In this document: positions 1-8,711 of the stretch, one piece after another
Layout of the letters: each line of letters opens with the position of its first letter
Position numbering within the stretch: position 1 is the first letter of the stretch
Assembly (NCBI RefSeq): GCF_025913575.1
Contig: NZ_CP109785.1
Span: forward strand, 1,054,001 to 1,118,000
Reading direction: 5' to 3'
DNA from: Halocatena marina
Lineage (GTDB): Archaea > Halobacteriota > Halobacteria > Halobacteriales > Haloarculaceae
Length of the DNA: 64,000 nt
Position numbers and translations under genes: made by a program
Notes under the pieces: model-generated
The model's database searches: none
What the model was told of the DNA's origin: nothing
The model's input: the letters and a program-made list of their open reading frames with translations, nothing else

Positions 1-785
1 TCTAACTTCGAGTTGATGCGAACGAGCTTATCGTACAGCATCTCGAACTGGTGAATGAGCTTCGTCTCATTCTTGTAACCGAGGACGTTCATCGTCCCAA
101 GTGTCTCAGCCCACGAGCCTCGTAGCTCCTTTTTGTCGTTTTTCACCTCCACGTTCGTCATCGGCTCGAAATGATAGTAGCCGACGATGTGGTCGGTCCA
201 CCCACTGACCTGATTGTTGTTGTACGCCACGATGTTGGGCATCTGGACGATGGGGTGCATCGGAACGTCTTTGCCGAGTGTCGTCTGGATATCGTGGAGC
301 ATCTGGATCCGCTTTTGCTCGTCTTTTTCCTGTAGCTGCTCCATCAACGTTGGATCGAGATCCTTGTTCGCGTAGCCAGTGAAATTTCCTTGATCGGCCG
401 TAACGTTCGAGGAGTGGAACTGCTCGGGCATCCGGACGCCCGGATCGATACCGAGCCCGCGAGACCAGGTGGCGAATGAAAAGTCGTGCTCCTGAGTGAT
501 CTTCGTGTACAGCGTCCCCCATTCGAACACCTGTACTTTCACATTGAGGCCCAGATTGTTGAGTTGTTCACCGACGAGATTGATCGCGTCGTGGCGAGCA
601 GGGTTGTAATTGGCAGGATTATTCAGATACTTGTACTGTGGAAGCTCACTCCCCGCGTTTTCTGCACCTCCGCTACTACTTTCTAAACTACTGCATCCAG
701 CGAGACTCGCCAATCCACCAAGCCCAGTTGCTGTGGTAAGCTTTAAAAATTCACGTCTATCAACATCATTGTTATCAATTAGCAT
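1..785 (-). CDS. ABC transporter substrate-binding lipoprotein, family 5 (N-terminal part; runs off the window start)
   Basis: The reading frame is open from an ATG at 785 to base 1, so about 261 N-terminal residues are visible. The N terminus has a Tat motif (DRREFLKL) and a hydrophobic stretch ending in a lipobox (LAGC, about residues 27-30), then a Ser/Gly linker, as in haloarchaeal lipid-anchored binding proteins. The following sequence has the look of family 5 (oligopeptide/dipeptide/nickel/sugar) solute-binding proteins. Internal stretches such as YHFEPMTNVEV resemble the late part of the family 5 fold, so the gene may be shortened or rearranged compared with the usual 550-600 residues; the missing end prevents a decision. 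The ligand cannot be told. No permease genes are visible on this side. Confidence 0.8.
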   Translation of the reverse strand, partial: MLIDNNDVDRREFLKLTTATGLGGLASLAGCSSLESSSGGAENAGSELPQYKYLNNPANYNPARHDAINLVGEQLNNLGLNVKVQVFEWGTLYTKITQEHDFSFATWSRGLGIDPGVRMPEQFHSSNVTADQGNFTGYANKDLDPTLMEQLQEKDEQKRIQMLHDIQTTLGKDVPMHPIVQMPNIVAYNNNQVSGWTDHIVGYYHFEPMTNVEVKNDKKELRGSWAETLGTMNVLGYKNETKLIHQFEMLYDKLVRINSKL

Positions 786-896
786 CTGTACACAGGGTTC
801 AACTGAACGGTAATAAATTGTAGGGAATAAGTGTTATACTATCACACTATTATATCCATGTTAGGTATATAACTAAAAATGAACTCGTAACATCAG

Positions 897-2384
897 CTAT
901 TCCGGGGAAAGACGGGCAGTAAGTCGAATCGCCGGCGCTGTGATTGCGTATGGGACCGTCGAACGATGCTTTGTACACGTACCAGTTACTGTCTCGCGTC
1001 GGCTGCCGAGCATCGAAATGGACTGTATGTCGGACAGAGAGACAATGACAGTCCCATCGGTAAATGGCTGTGCTCGTTCTGCCCCGTCGATTGTATACCC
1101 AATCTGAATCGGGAACGCAAGGGTCTGGTTCGTGGCTTCGTCCGAGAACTCCGAAGGGGTAGTCTCGGCGATATCTTTCGCATACTGAACGCTCGGGGGC
1201 ATCGAGCTCTGGCGCTTTGTCTCTGTTGCATCGTTGAGTAGCCGTGCTGACTCAACCGACTCTATCCGCACCGCTGCTCCCGTACGGAGCGACGTGCGTG
1301 ATGTGTCTCCCGCTGTAACGGAGAGGTGCCGAGAGTGAATCCGCGGCGGACGTTCGTATCCGAGACTCGGGACAACCGTTCCCGCCGGGACCGTCTCCTC
1401 CTCAATAGCCGACGCGGTGTCGTGGAGATGGTTCCGAACGATTCCTTCAGACACGAGCGTTACAGGGGTTGTCGTTCTCCCTTCAGCGTCGAACGCCCGC
1501 GCTGTCCACGAGCCAGCACAGACACCGTCTTCGATCTGAAGCGAACGCGGTCCGATTCGGTCACCGACTGCGAACGGACTCGACCCGAAATACTTCATAT
1601 CGATCTCCAGATAATGGCAAACTTCGTGGAATAGTTCTGCTGCAGCACGCGGACCGAACACGATTTCAGTCGGACTATCGATGTCGGGCGGCGTTCGAAG
1701 ACATCTTGCCTCGCCATTTCTTCGCGCGTGTGATGCCACTTCCTCAAACTGTTTTTCGAGCGTATCGAGAAACGACATTCCGGCTGTGCTCCCGAAATGG
1801 CGCTGCATCTTCGGCGCGTTAGTCGGGTCAACAACTATCTCTACCGACGCGCGCTCAAGCGTCGAGCGGACGGTCGTTCCAGTCGTCGTCAGCAACGCCG
1901 ATTGAATGCGAGTATCGTGATACGATGCCCGTGCTCGTTCGAGGGAGAGACCGTCCATTGCATCTTCGAACGCCGATTGAACGATCTCGAGCTTCTCACT
2001 CGGACTCTGGTTGTCGAGCGATCCGCCAACAGACCATCCCGGATGCATCGCTTGATGGGTCGTTCCCTGGTCGTACCGTGCCGGAGTGTGCTGGTCGAGA
2101 AGACGTGCCGATTGAATCGATCGTCCTACGAGATCAGCGAGGTGTGATTCTTCAAGTGAAGTCGTAAACCGATAGTCTGCACTTCCCTCAACGAACACAC
2201 GCCACCAAACAGCGTTCTGTGAGTGTTCTGTTCCAGGTTCGAGTTCAGCGAGCGTTACTCTTCCCTCTGTGCTTTCTTTCATTACACAACCAACTTCTGC
2301 GTGGCTAACATCCTCCGATTCGAGCCGTGATGTCACCCATTCAGCGGCGTTGAGGCTGTCTCCGAAGCCATCCATATCCGCCAT
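897..2384 (-). CDS. TldD/PmbA-family metalloprotease-like protein
   Basis: A 495-residue protein whose middle part (FHEVCHYLEID, H253-E254 and H257) lines up with the zinc site of TldD, followed by the expected glycine-rich and 'DDG'-like stretches. TldD/TldE proteins form heterodimeric metalloproteases that degrade small unfolded peptides or process peptide modifications. TldD usually has HExxxH; here the spacing is HExxH, one residue shorter, so the metal site may be rebuilt. No TldE partner is adjacent. Start is the ATG at 2384, with a second ATG three codons in. It is divergent from the M28 peptidase, 97 bases apart, which suggests a shared promoter region and a peptide-breakdown theme. 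Family assignment is fairly sure; activity is not. Confidence 0.8.
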   Translation of the reverse strand: MADMDGFGDSLNAAEWVTSRLESEDVSHAEVGCVMKESTEGRVTLAELEPGTEHSQNAVWWRVFVEGSADYRFTTSLEESHLADLVGRSIQSARLLDQHTPARYDQGTTHQAMHPGWSVGGSLDNQSPSEKLEIVQSAFEDAMDGLSLERARASYHDTRIQSALLTTTGTTVRSTLERASVEIVVDPTNAPKMQRHFGSTAGMSFLDTLEKQFEEVASHARRNGEARCLRTPPDIDSPTEIVFGPRAAAELFHEVCHYLEIDMKYFGSSPFAVGDRIGPRSLQIEDGVCAGSWTARAFDAEGRTTTPVTLVSEGIVRNHLHDTASAIEEETVPAGTVVPSLGYERPPRIHSRHLSVTAGDTSRTSLRTGAAVRIESVESARLLNDATETKRQSSMPPSVQYAKDIAETTPSEFSDEATNQTLAFPIQIGYTIDGAERAQPFTDGTVIVSLSDIQSISMLGSRRETVTGTCTKHRSTVPYAITAPAIRLTARLSPE

Positions 2385-2481
2385 TCGCTCGGAACTGGTG
2401 AAGTTCGTTCCGCCTTCGTGAAACCCTCGCTAAACCAAATCTACATTATACTTACTCTCCTTGTCTAGTTCACTACGAACA

Positions 2482-3852
2482 ATGGACACATTACCCACGG
2501 CAATTGTTGGCGATGCATACACGAGTTCTCATCTTTGGAATCTTCTCTGTGATCTTGTCGACCTCGACAATAGAATGGCTGGACAGGAGGGTGAAGCAGA
2601 AGGCGCACAGCTGGTGAAAGACGCGTTCGACTCGTATGGCCTGCGTGATGCTTCGATAACTGAATTCGAGATCCCCGGCTGGTGGCGTGGATCGAGTTCG
2701 CTCACTGTCGAACATGAGCGAACACACGCATTCGATGCACAACACGAGACGGTCGCGCTACCTGGAACACCGAGTGGCGATGTGACCGCCGAAATCATCG
2801 ATATCGGACACGGTCTCCCCGAAGACTTTCAAACGACTGACGTAGCGGGGAAGCTCGTGCTCGCCTCAAGTCTCACCCCAGACGGGTACGGACGATGGAT
2901 TCATCGCGGAGAGAAGTACGGAGCAGCTGTTCGCGGTGGTGCGGCTGGATTCCTCTTTCGTAATCACCTTGACGGGAACCTCCCACCGACTGGGAGTGTC
3001 GGCAACGAGGATGGACCTGGTGACATTCCAGCTATTGGCGTCTCGAAGGAGGTCGGGAAGCGACTCGTCCGCTACTGTGAGGACAGTGAGACTCGCGCTC
3101 GGCTGGCGATTGATTGTCGAAACGAACGGACGACGACCCGAAATATCGAGGCGGTAGTTGGCCCTGAAACCGACGAAGAGGTGCTTGTCACCGCTCACAT
3201 CGATGCCCACGATATCGGTGAAGGAGCCAATGATAACGGTGTTGGGACAGTGCTTGTCACCGAAATTGGTCGTCTCCTCATGCAGATCGCCGACGATATC
3301 GAGACCCGCGTTCGCTGTCTCGTCTTTGGTGCTGAGGAGGTCGGTCTCTACGGAGCGTACGAGTGGACCGAAACGCACGACCTCGCGCGCGTAAAATGCA
3401 TCATCAATTTAGACGGCGCTGGTTACTCCCGCACTGCTGATATCTACACACATGGATACGACGCTATCGGTGAAGCATTCACAGCGGTGCAGGACGAATT
3501 CGGTGTCCCTGTCGAAATATCGTCAGATATTCGCCCACACAGCGACCATTGGCCGTTTGTCCAACGCGGCGTTCCGGGTGCACAAGGCCGTTCGGTTGCA
3601 GATGACAGCGGGCGTGGCTGGGGGCACACGCACGGCGACACGCTCGACAAACTCGATGTACGGGACCTCCGTGATCTGTCTGTTGTTTTCACTGCGGGTA
3701 TCCTCGAACTCGCACGAGCAGATCGAGAGATTCCACACAAACCTGTCTCGGAGATTCGTGCAGCGACGATTGAGCAAGACTACGAAGCGGGGATGCGAAA
3801 TGCCGGCACCTGGCCCTTCGAGGAAACGAATACAACAGAGGACGACGATTGA
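2482..3852 (+). CDS. M28-family zinc aminopeptidase
   Basis: A 456-residue protein with a full M28 metal site: H239 and D241 in AHIDAH, D251 in GANDNG, the E285-E286 pair in GAEEVG, the Asp in NLDGAG, and a late His in GHTHGDTLD. The N-terminal half contains a protease-associated (PA)-like insertion (about residues 75-205) before the catalytic zinc domain, as in many M28 aminopeptidases. M28 enzymes remove N-terminal residues from peptides. There is no signal peptide, so it is probably cytoplasmic. I chose the ATG at 2482 rather than a TTG seven codons earlier; a TATA-like element (CATTATACT, 2444-2452) lies 30-38 bases upstream. It is divergent from the TldD-like gene. Confidence 0.9.
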   Translation: MDTLPTAIVGDAYTSSHLWNLLCDLVDLDNRMAGQEGEAEGAQLVKDAFDSYGLRDASITEFEIPGWWRGSSSLTVEHERTHAFDAQHETVALPGTPSGDVTAEIIDIGHGLPEDFQTTDVAGKLVLASSLTPDGYGRWIHRGEKYGAAVRGGAAGFLFRNHLDGNLPPTGSVGNEDGPGDIPAIGVSKEVGKRLVRYCEDSETRARLAIDCRNERTTTRNIEAVVGPETDEEVLVTAHIDAHDIGEGANDNGVGTVLVTEIGRLLMQIADDIETRVRCLVFGAEEVGLYGAYEWTETHDLARVKCIINLDGAGYSRTADIYTHGYDAIGEAFTAVQDEFGVPVEISSDIRPHSDHWPFVQRGVPGAQGRSVADDSGRGWGHTHGDTLDKLDVRDLRDLSVVFTAGILELARADREIPHKPVSEIRAATIEQDYEAGMRNAGTWPFEETNTTEDDD

Positions 3853-3980
3853 TGGCTCGATTTGTCCGTGATTGCGTTGCTCGACGTTCGGTCACCGATA
3901 GCAACAGTTGAATGTATATCGGCGATTGATTGTTCCACGATTTTGCCGCTCACAAACACTGTGGCGTGGCGCGTACCTTT

Positions 3981-4385
3981 GTGAGTCGCACCGTTCTCGG
4001 CGATTTTCCATTCTTATTGGAGCTAGTTTCCACGCTTGTTTGGTCGGATACACCATACCAGTTAGTGCTGGTGAACCCCCCTTTCCTCGCCGTCTTAGCG
4101 GCGATCGCTATTGTCGTTGGTGTGGCAATGGTTCATGCCTATCGCAACGATGGGCTGCTCGTGACTACACTGCTGACTGTTGCAGTCGGAGTCGCAGGAA
4201 TCCCCAGGTTGCATCTCGAAGATAGTTTAGGTCCGGTTCTAGCGGTAACGCTGGTTGAGTCTCTCGCACTTATCGTGTGGTTTGCCGGTCTAGGGATTGG
4301 AGCATTTGTTGTCGGGGTTGTCGACGTGTTGTACTTCATATTATGCGAAATCACGATCATCGAAAAGAAATCACCAACGCAGTGA
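3981..4385 (+). CDS. Small predicted membrane protein, unknown function
   Basis: The frame encodes about 134 residues with three or four hydrophobic segments (for example FLAVLAAIAIVVGVAMV and ALIVWFAGLGIGAFVVGVV), typical of an integral membrane protein. I do not recognise the family. The frame is open back to a TTG at 3930 and the first reasonable start is the GTG at 3981, so the N terminus is uncertain. It follows the M28 gene on the same strand by 128 bases and is convergent with the amidotransferase gene. The concentration of hydrophobic residues in this frame supports it as a real gene. Confidence 0.5.
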   Translation: MSRTVLGDFPFLLELVSTLVWSDTPYQLVLVNPPFLAVLAAIAIVVGVAMVHAYRNDGLLVTTLLTVAVGVAGIPRLHLEDSLGPVLAVTLVESLALIVWFAGLGIGAFVVGVVDVLYFILCEITIIEKKSPTQ

Positions 4386-4532
4386 GTACGAGAATCCACA
4401 CGCCTGTGATGGCCCAACACCGAGAGCGATCGGCTGCACCTAGTGCAGATCAGTACCTCGGGTGCGATGAGATACAAAGCCTTACGAAAGCAATAATGGT
4501 TGGATTGCGGGTCACTGCAAGTACAGCACGTC

Positions 4533-5204
4533 TCAGTACCCGTGTGTTCTTCGAACAATACGCTTGAAGTTTTCAAAGAGCTGTCCGGTAGCGACGTCAT
4601 CGAACGAGAACTGCTCCGATTGCCATCCGAAGTCGTCGATGAGGTCGTCCCGGTGTGTGGCTGTAATCTCTGGATGGAACTGTATCGTCCATAGTGGTGC
4701 AGTCCGGTGGCGAGTCCCAAACACGCGAGCGTGATCGGCTGACGCGATAATTTCCATGTTCTCCCCCGGCTCTGTCACGACGTCGCTGTGTAGCGAAACG
4801 ACAACTGGATCGACTCCGTCGAACAGCGGATCGTCGGCTAAGTTCGCCCCAACGAGTGTCGCCGTGGTTTCGACCTTTTCGACGGTGCTACCGAGCGCCG
4901 AATTGATTACTTGGTGGCCAAAACAGACGCCGAGCGTTGGAATGTCTCGATCAACAAGTTCGCGGACGAGTTCCTCCTGTTCAGTGATCCACGGACGGCT
5001 GTCAGACTCATAAACTGCCGCCGTGCTGCCAGTTAAGATGACGCCGTCTGCCTCGTCGAGAGAGATACGTTCGCCCGCGACAAAATCGACCGCCTCGGCA
5101 GTGGGGAACCGCGCTGTCAACGCGTCGCAGTGATACGCACACTCCGGATCGACCTCGTTGCGAACGACGTACAAATCCAACGAATCTCTATTGCTAACAG
5201 ACAT
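4533..5204 (-). CDS. Class I glutamine amidotransferase
   Basis: A 223-residue stand-alone class I (triad) amidotransferase domain. The nucleophile elbow GVCFGHQ holds C94, and the QFHPE motif holds H177 and E179, completing the Cys-His-Glu triad. Such domains hydrolyse glutamine and deliver ammonia, as in GMP synthase subunit A, or act as gamma-glutamyl hydrolase-like enzymes. No synthetase partner is adjacent, so the acceptor is unknown. Length and motif spacing match the GuaA-N-like haloarchaeal single-domain proteins. An AT-rich element (TTATTAAATAAT on the coding strand) lies about 40 bases before the ATG and may be its promoter. Confidence 0.88.
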   Translation of the reverse strand: MSVSNRDSLDLYVVRNEVDPECAYHCDALTARFPTAEAVDFVAGERISLDEADGVILTGSTAAVYESDSRPWITEQEELVRELVDRDIPTLGVCFGHQVINSALGSTVEKVETTATLVGANLADDPLFDGVDPVVVSLHSDVVTEPGENMEIIASADHARVFGTRHRTAPLWTIQFHPEITATHRDDLIDDFGWQSEQFSFDDVATGQLFENFKRIVRRTHGY

Positions 5205-5785
5205 ATGTTCCAGTCTTCCGCTCTATCGCGCTTTGTCTTTCTGATTATTTAATAACCACTATCCACTCCTTACAACTGTCTGTTCTGTTACTGCCTCGTT
5301 TTGCCCCGTTGACCGTAGAGATCGGTATCCCGCCACGCATTTCATACCTTGTTGAACGACGAGAATTCACGGTGTTTGCTGAACGGACGAACTCTCAGCA
5401 GAGCAACACAGCGATGTTGATCAATCCGTCCGCGATATCGAGCTGAGTGTCCGCTGCTCACTCAGCTCGACCGAACGACAAATCTCACAGCGGTCACTGA
5501 ACAAGCCGATATCGAATAATCATCTAGTTGAAAAGCCGTCACGGATACCTTGCGTACAGTTGCGGTCGTAGCCGCTGTCACGTGGTGTTTCGGGACCCGT
5601 AGACGCCCATTTTATCGGGAATATGACTGCAGAGCAGAGTAAAGCCTGCTCGATACAACCGAGACTGCATGTGGCTTGACGCCAATAGATGCCCAGCCGA
5701 AGGATCGTTCAGTGTGGATCCACCACGAATGGATGACCACTAAGGTCGAATACGAACCGTACCAAACGATAGACTGTCCGCTACC
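5205..5785. other. Non-coding spacer with one strong hairpin
   Basis: No convincing gene was found in about 580 bases. The left edge holds the promoter of the amidotransferase gene. The middle holds a perfect 12-base inverted repeat (listed separately). Short frames near the right edge look like nothing I can name; a decayed mobile element is possible but not shown. Confidence 0.5.
5438..5470. repeat. Perfect 12-base inverted repeat (hairpin)
   Basis: TCGAGCTGAGTG (5438-5449) and CACTCAGCTCGA (5459-5470) are exact reverse complements separated by a 9-base loop. The structure sits in the middle of a long gene-free spacer, more than 230 bases from either neighbouring gene, so it is not an ordinary terminator of the amidotransferase or regulator gene. 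It could be part of a small RNA, a protein-binding site or a remnant of a mobile element. Confidence 0.7.
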
Positions 5786-7162
5786 TTAGTACGTTATAAG
5801 CCGATTGATGATGTCAGCATAGTCTTCACTGAATGAAATAGCCGTCTTTTCTCCCCGACGTGCACGCTCGATGAGACCATCCGCTTCGAGGCGGTTGAGG
5901 TGGTGTCTAACTGTTGAAATATCGTGCGTGAGCGTCTCTGCGATTGCCGTTGTGGTGGTTGGTTTATCGTCGATTTCGCGGATCGCGTTGAGAATGTCAG
6001 CCTTTGTTCCGTCTTCTTCGGCAGCTATCACGGTTTGAACGTCAGCGGTCAGTGTGTCGTCGACCATGGGATAATAGTGTCGACTCTCCTGTTGGGTTTC
6101 GTGAGCGAGAATCTCCGCGTTAACAAGTATTCGCGCGTGGCGTTCGATAGTCATCCGTGGATACTCTGTCTCCTGAGCCACGGCTGTGAGTGTCTGACCG
6201 GGCGTCACAGTGAGTGTCTCGTACAGTGCACGGCGAGCATCGTTTTCGAGGAGTCGCTGGGGATTCGATCGTCGCGCACCGAGACAGACCCACCACAGCT
6301 GGCCGATGATCTCAAATCCTCTATCAAATACATTGACGCCTCCCACGTGAACGAACTGCGATTGCATCCACGAAAGCCCAATTGCCGAATTCGATACCCC
6401 GAATCCAACCAGTCCTGCAAGCACTATACCCATAACGCCAAGACCGATCAATCCCGGCTCGAATCCGCCTACAATACGTCCAAATAACATCGACTGATCA
6501 TCGGCTGCTTTGGCAACTGGTGTATGCGTATCGTTGTGGTGTCCTCCGCTGTTCGTAGCGATCGAATCATCTGTGGATTGGACGTTGGACGTAGTGGGTG
6601 GACGTGTCGTTGAATCAGTTTCTGCGTGTGTTGGACCTCGATCAGCTGTTGTCTGCGTCGGAGCTGAGTGAGTAGTTGTGGCGGAACTGTTCACTGAGCT
6701 GGGTGTGTTTGGTAGGTGCTCTGTTTTTGCGATGGTGGAGGTCACTGTCGTCGTAGAGGATGGTGATACTCGTGGCTGTGGTGGCGACGAGTGGGTTCGT
6801 GATGGCGTGTCCTCCGGAGGCACTCGTGTTTCACGCGGGGTCGCTGTTGGTGTGGCTGTCGGCGTTGCTGTTGGGGCAGGCGTTATTGTCGGGGGACCAT
6901 CACCTTCGCCGGGGTCATCACCAGAGTCGTCATCACAGCCAACATCGATCGTACCGATGTTGAAGCACAAATAGACAGTCAGTCCACCTTTCGTTCCCCC
7001 CGCACTCGTATTTGAAGTTGTCGTGATATCCTTCTCTGAGACGGTATCCACAGGTATCGAAACAGCACCAAGAGAAAACAAGCCAACCGATATAATAATA
7101 CAAATTATAGATAGTGATACGAAGAATAGTTTACTAGTTGTTTGTAACATGATAGTTGACAT
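5786..7162 (-). CDS. Membrane-anchored winged-helix transcriptional regulator with Thr/Pro-rich stalk
   Basis: A 458-residue protein in four parts. Residues about 10-37 form a hydrophobic N-terminal segment. A short part with two cysteines (LCFNIGTIDVGCDDD) leads into a long Thr/Ser/Pro-rich stalk (about 85-215) with PTATPTAT repeats, like glycosylated cell-surface stalks. A second membrane segment (about 230-255, GLIGLGVMGIVLAGLVGFGV) is followed by a C-terminal half with two winged-helix-like domains (about 305-370 and 385-455; the second reads TTTAIAETLTHDISTVRHHLNRL). The expected topology is stalk outside and DNA-binding domains inside, a one-component membrane regulator. Related haloarchaeal membrane HTH proteins are known, but this signal and targets are unknown. 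A second ATG lies four codons in. Confidence 0.78.
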   Translation of the reverse strand: MSTIMLQTTSKLFFVSLSIICIIISVGLFSLGAVSIPVDTVSEKDITTTSNTSAGGTKGGLTVYLCFNIGTIDVGCDDDSGDDPGEGDGPPTITPAPTATPTATPTATPRETRVPPEDTPSRTHSSPPQPRVSPSSTTTVTSTIAKTEHLPNTPSSVNSSATTTHSAPTQTTADRGPTHAETDSTTRPPTTSNVQSTDDSIATNSGGHHNDTHTPVAKAADDQSMLFGRIVGGFEPGLIGLGVMGIVLAGLVGFGVSNSAIGLSWMQSQFVHVGGVNVFDRGFEIIGQLWWVCLGARRSNPQRLLENDARRALYETLTVTPGQTLTAVAQETEYPRMTIERHARILVNAEILAHETQQESRHYYPMVDDTLTADVQTVIAAEEDGTKADILNAIREIDDKPTTTTAIAETLTHDISTVRHHLNRLEADGLIERARRGEKTAISFSEDYADIINRLITY

Positions 7163-7353
7163 TCAAACCTACTAACAAAGAGCTTTTTGGTTATGTCTGT
7201 TTTATTGTGCAGTTCTATCAACAGAAAGCCAGCATAATTGGATGATATTTTACAATTGGCGGTTTTCTATAAAACACCGACTAGTATGTAAACTCCAGTA
7301 GTCACCACACGTATAGGAATAGGATGGTAGATACCCATCAGAGAGGGTATCGC

Positions 7354-7417
7354 TCACTCAACGACGGTCGCCAACGGTTGACACAAGATCGCTGATAACC
7401 CGACCGTCGTTGAATGA
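7354..7417. repeat. Long inverted repeat, 17-base arms with one mismatch
   Basis: The arms 7354-7370 (TCACTCAACGACGGTCG) and 7401-7417 (CGACCGTCGTTGAATGA) pair at 16 of 17 positions around a 30-base loop. Two bases upstream of it ends a separate small hairpin (7331-7350). The pair lies between the divergent starts of the membrane regulator and the first PadR gene, 190 bases and 425 bases away. Function is unknown; a small RNA, an operator or an element end are all possible. Confidence 0.65.
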
Positions 7418-7810
7418 ATACAGATGGGGTAATCCGATATATATTGTGGCAAATCCATCCAACCGTTAAGCCATAGACTGGTGTATCCAAAAGGCGAGTA
7501 TATCACCAGTGAAGCACCGACGTCAGATGCACTCAGGGTATAGTTCGTGACCTGACCATATTCCTCCCACCGATGTGGTATTAAAAGTATAATAATATTG
7601 CCAATTGTCTTCTATTAGATCGGTATCCTCTGAGTGACTAACAGAGATTCAACACAGCAGCGAGGATGCCTCAGCAATCGCTTTCCAGTGTATACCAGAA
7701 CAAATCCCTGGTCGTGACCTGATTGTCTCGATCATGTCTTGCTAATTTTAGCATTTGGTTACATCGATTGCTCACGAGATGGAGCAAATAGCCATATGAT
7801 GGTTAGGGTG

Positions 7811-7817
7811 TATTAAG
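7811..7817 (+). promoter_or_regulatory. TATA-like element of the first PadR gene
   Basis: TATTAAG lies 26-32 bases before the ATG at 7843, the spacing expected for a leaderless haloarchaeal transcript. The same element at the same distance (9974-9980) precedes the second PadR gene, within a long stretch conserved between the copies, which supports it as functional. Confidence 0.6.
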
Positions 7818-7842
7818 TGCAACACTATCATTATCAAATAGT

Positions 7843-8202
7843 ATGTCGACAACAGTGTCGGACACATCTGAATTCGGTATTGCACCAGAATTATCCGCGT
7901 TCCAACAGCATATCCTTACAATTCTAGCAAAGAAGCCCCGCTATGGGCTGGCGATCAAGCGCGAACTAGACGCCTACTACGATCAGGAAACCAACCATGG
8001 GCGGCTCTACCAAAATCTTAGTACTCTCGTTGAGTTGGGCCTCGTCGAAAAAAGCGCACGTGATAAACGGACGAACGAGTATGCACTGACTGAGGCTGGG
8101 CGCGACACGATTGCCACGCAACTGTCGTGGGTCTTCTCACGGTTCGTCACCGATGAGGACCGCGCGACGGAACTCGAAACCCTCGTCGACGACGCTCGCT
8201 AG
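7843..8202 (+). CDS. PadR-family transcriptional regulator (PhiH1-repressor-like), copy 1
   Basis: A 119-residue winged-helix protein. The core (YGLAIKREL, then HGRLYQNLSTLVELGLVEK and RTNEYALTEAGR) is the PadR pattern typical of haloarchaeal proteins annotated as homologues of the phage PhiH1 repressor. The C-terminal tail (about 95-119) is acidic and identical in the second copy. The paralogue at 10006-10365 differs at 16 of 119 positions; several changes fall in helix 1 and near the recognition region (QNLST against PNLDD), so the two may bind different sites. It is followed by a perfect hairpin. Targets are unknown; the DsbA-like gene between the copies is a candidate. Confidence 0.88.
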   Translation: MSTTVSDTSEFGIAPELSAFQQHILTILAKKPRYGLAIKRELDAYYDQETNHGRLYQNLSTLVELGLVEKSARDKRTNEYALTEAGRDTIATQLSWVFSRFVTDEDRATELETLVDDAR

Positions 8203-8235
8203 GTAGACACAACGGCACCCATTTCCCATCAGCCC

Positions 8236-8259
8236 CCAGCACGTCTGGAGTCGTGCTGG
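8236..8259 (+). terminator. Hairpin after PadR copy 1
   Basis: CCAGCACG (8236-8243) pairs perfectly with CGTGCTGG (8252-8259) around an 8-base loop, 34 bases after the stop codon. The same hairpin follows copy 2. There is no long T tract, so it may act as a terminator or as an RNA-end stabiliser. Confidence 0.5.
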
Positions 8260-8261
8260 AT

Positions 8262-8711
8262 CTCCTCGTATTCGATTCGCCGAGAGAAATCTCAGATACC
8301 ATCAGTAATTGACTGAGGAATGCTCAGTCCCCGGCGGTGGCATGTTGGATGATAGTATCAAGAGCCGAAGTCCGGTAGGAATCGGTGTGGGTAGTGTTTT
8401 CTGACATACACAATCTGATAAATTTGTCTGTTTTGATATATCATAAACATAGTAGATTACAAACTATACAATCTTATGATATTTCCTCAGTGTTTTATGA
8501 GAATAGTCAAATAGATTTAGATAGTGCGGTATAATCTTCTTATTGCTATCTAATCTGGACTCATAATGATCATAGAGTGCTGTATACAGAAAATCGAAAA
8601 CATTACATATTTATAGTTACCTATATTCTATTCGCTAAAAGGAGAATATATCACTCAGATATGTGTGGAATAAGTCAATCAAAATTATATAAAATTATCT
8701 AAACAAATAGT
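8262..8711. other. AT-rich spacer before the DsbA-like gene
   Basis: About 450 bases with no gene. From about 8400 the base composition becomes very AT-rich. A 9-base inverted repeat (ATATCATAA 8438-8446, TTATGATAT 8474-8482) is present but is weak evidence in such composition. A TATA-like element (TTATATAA, 8685-8692) lies 20-27 bases before the ATG at 8712. Confidence 0.5.

Larger units (their letters stand above)
7163..7842. other. Non-coding spacer with nested hairpins and the first PadR promoter
   Basis: About 680 bases without a supportable gene. It contains a 6-base hairpin (ATACCC 7331-7336 with GGGTAT 7345-7350) directly followed by a long inverted repeat (7354-7417), and at the right end the promoter region of the first PadR gene. 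The hairpin pair looks like a structured RNA or regulatory region. Confidence 0.5.
7720..8261 (+). repeat. Duplicated block, copy 1 (promoter, PadR gene and hairpin)
   Basis: This block recurs at 9883-10424 with a constant offset of 2163 bases. Similarity starts gradually about 120 bases before the start codon, is near perfect over the core promoter, continues through the gene and ends just after the downstream hairpin. The duplication therefore carried gene, promoter and terminator together. The 1.6 kb between the copies contains the DsbA-like gene. Confidence 0.85.

Noticed and set aside
106..522. 138-codon - strand frame at the window start
   Set aside because: Shadow of the partial binding-protein gene, which reads through 1-785 in another frame with a Tat signal and lipobox.
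5205..5785. Possible decayed transposase
   Set aside because: Short translated stretches looked vaguely protein-like, but no transposase motif or terminal repeats could be shown.
6830..6900. Tandem repeat on the - strand
   Set aside because: It codes the PTATPTAT stalk of the membrane regulator and is not a non-coding repeat.
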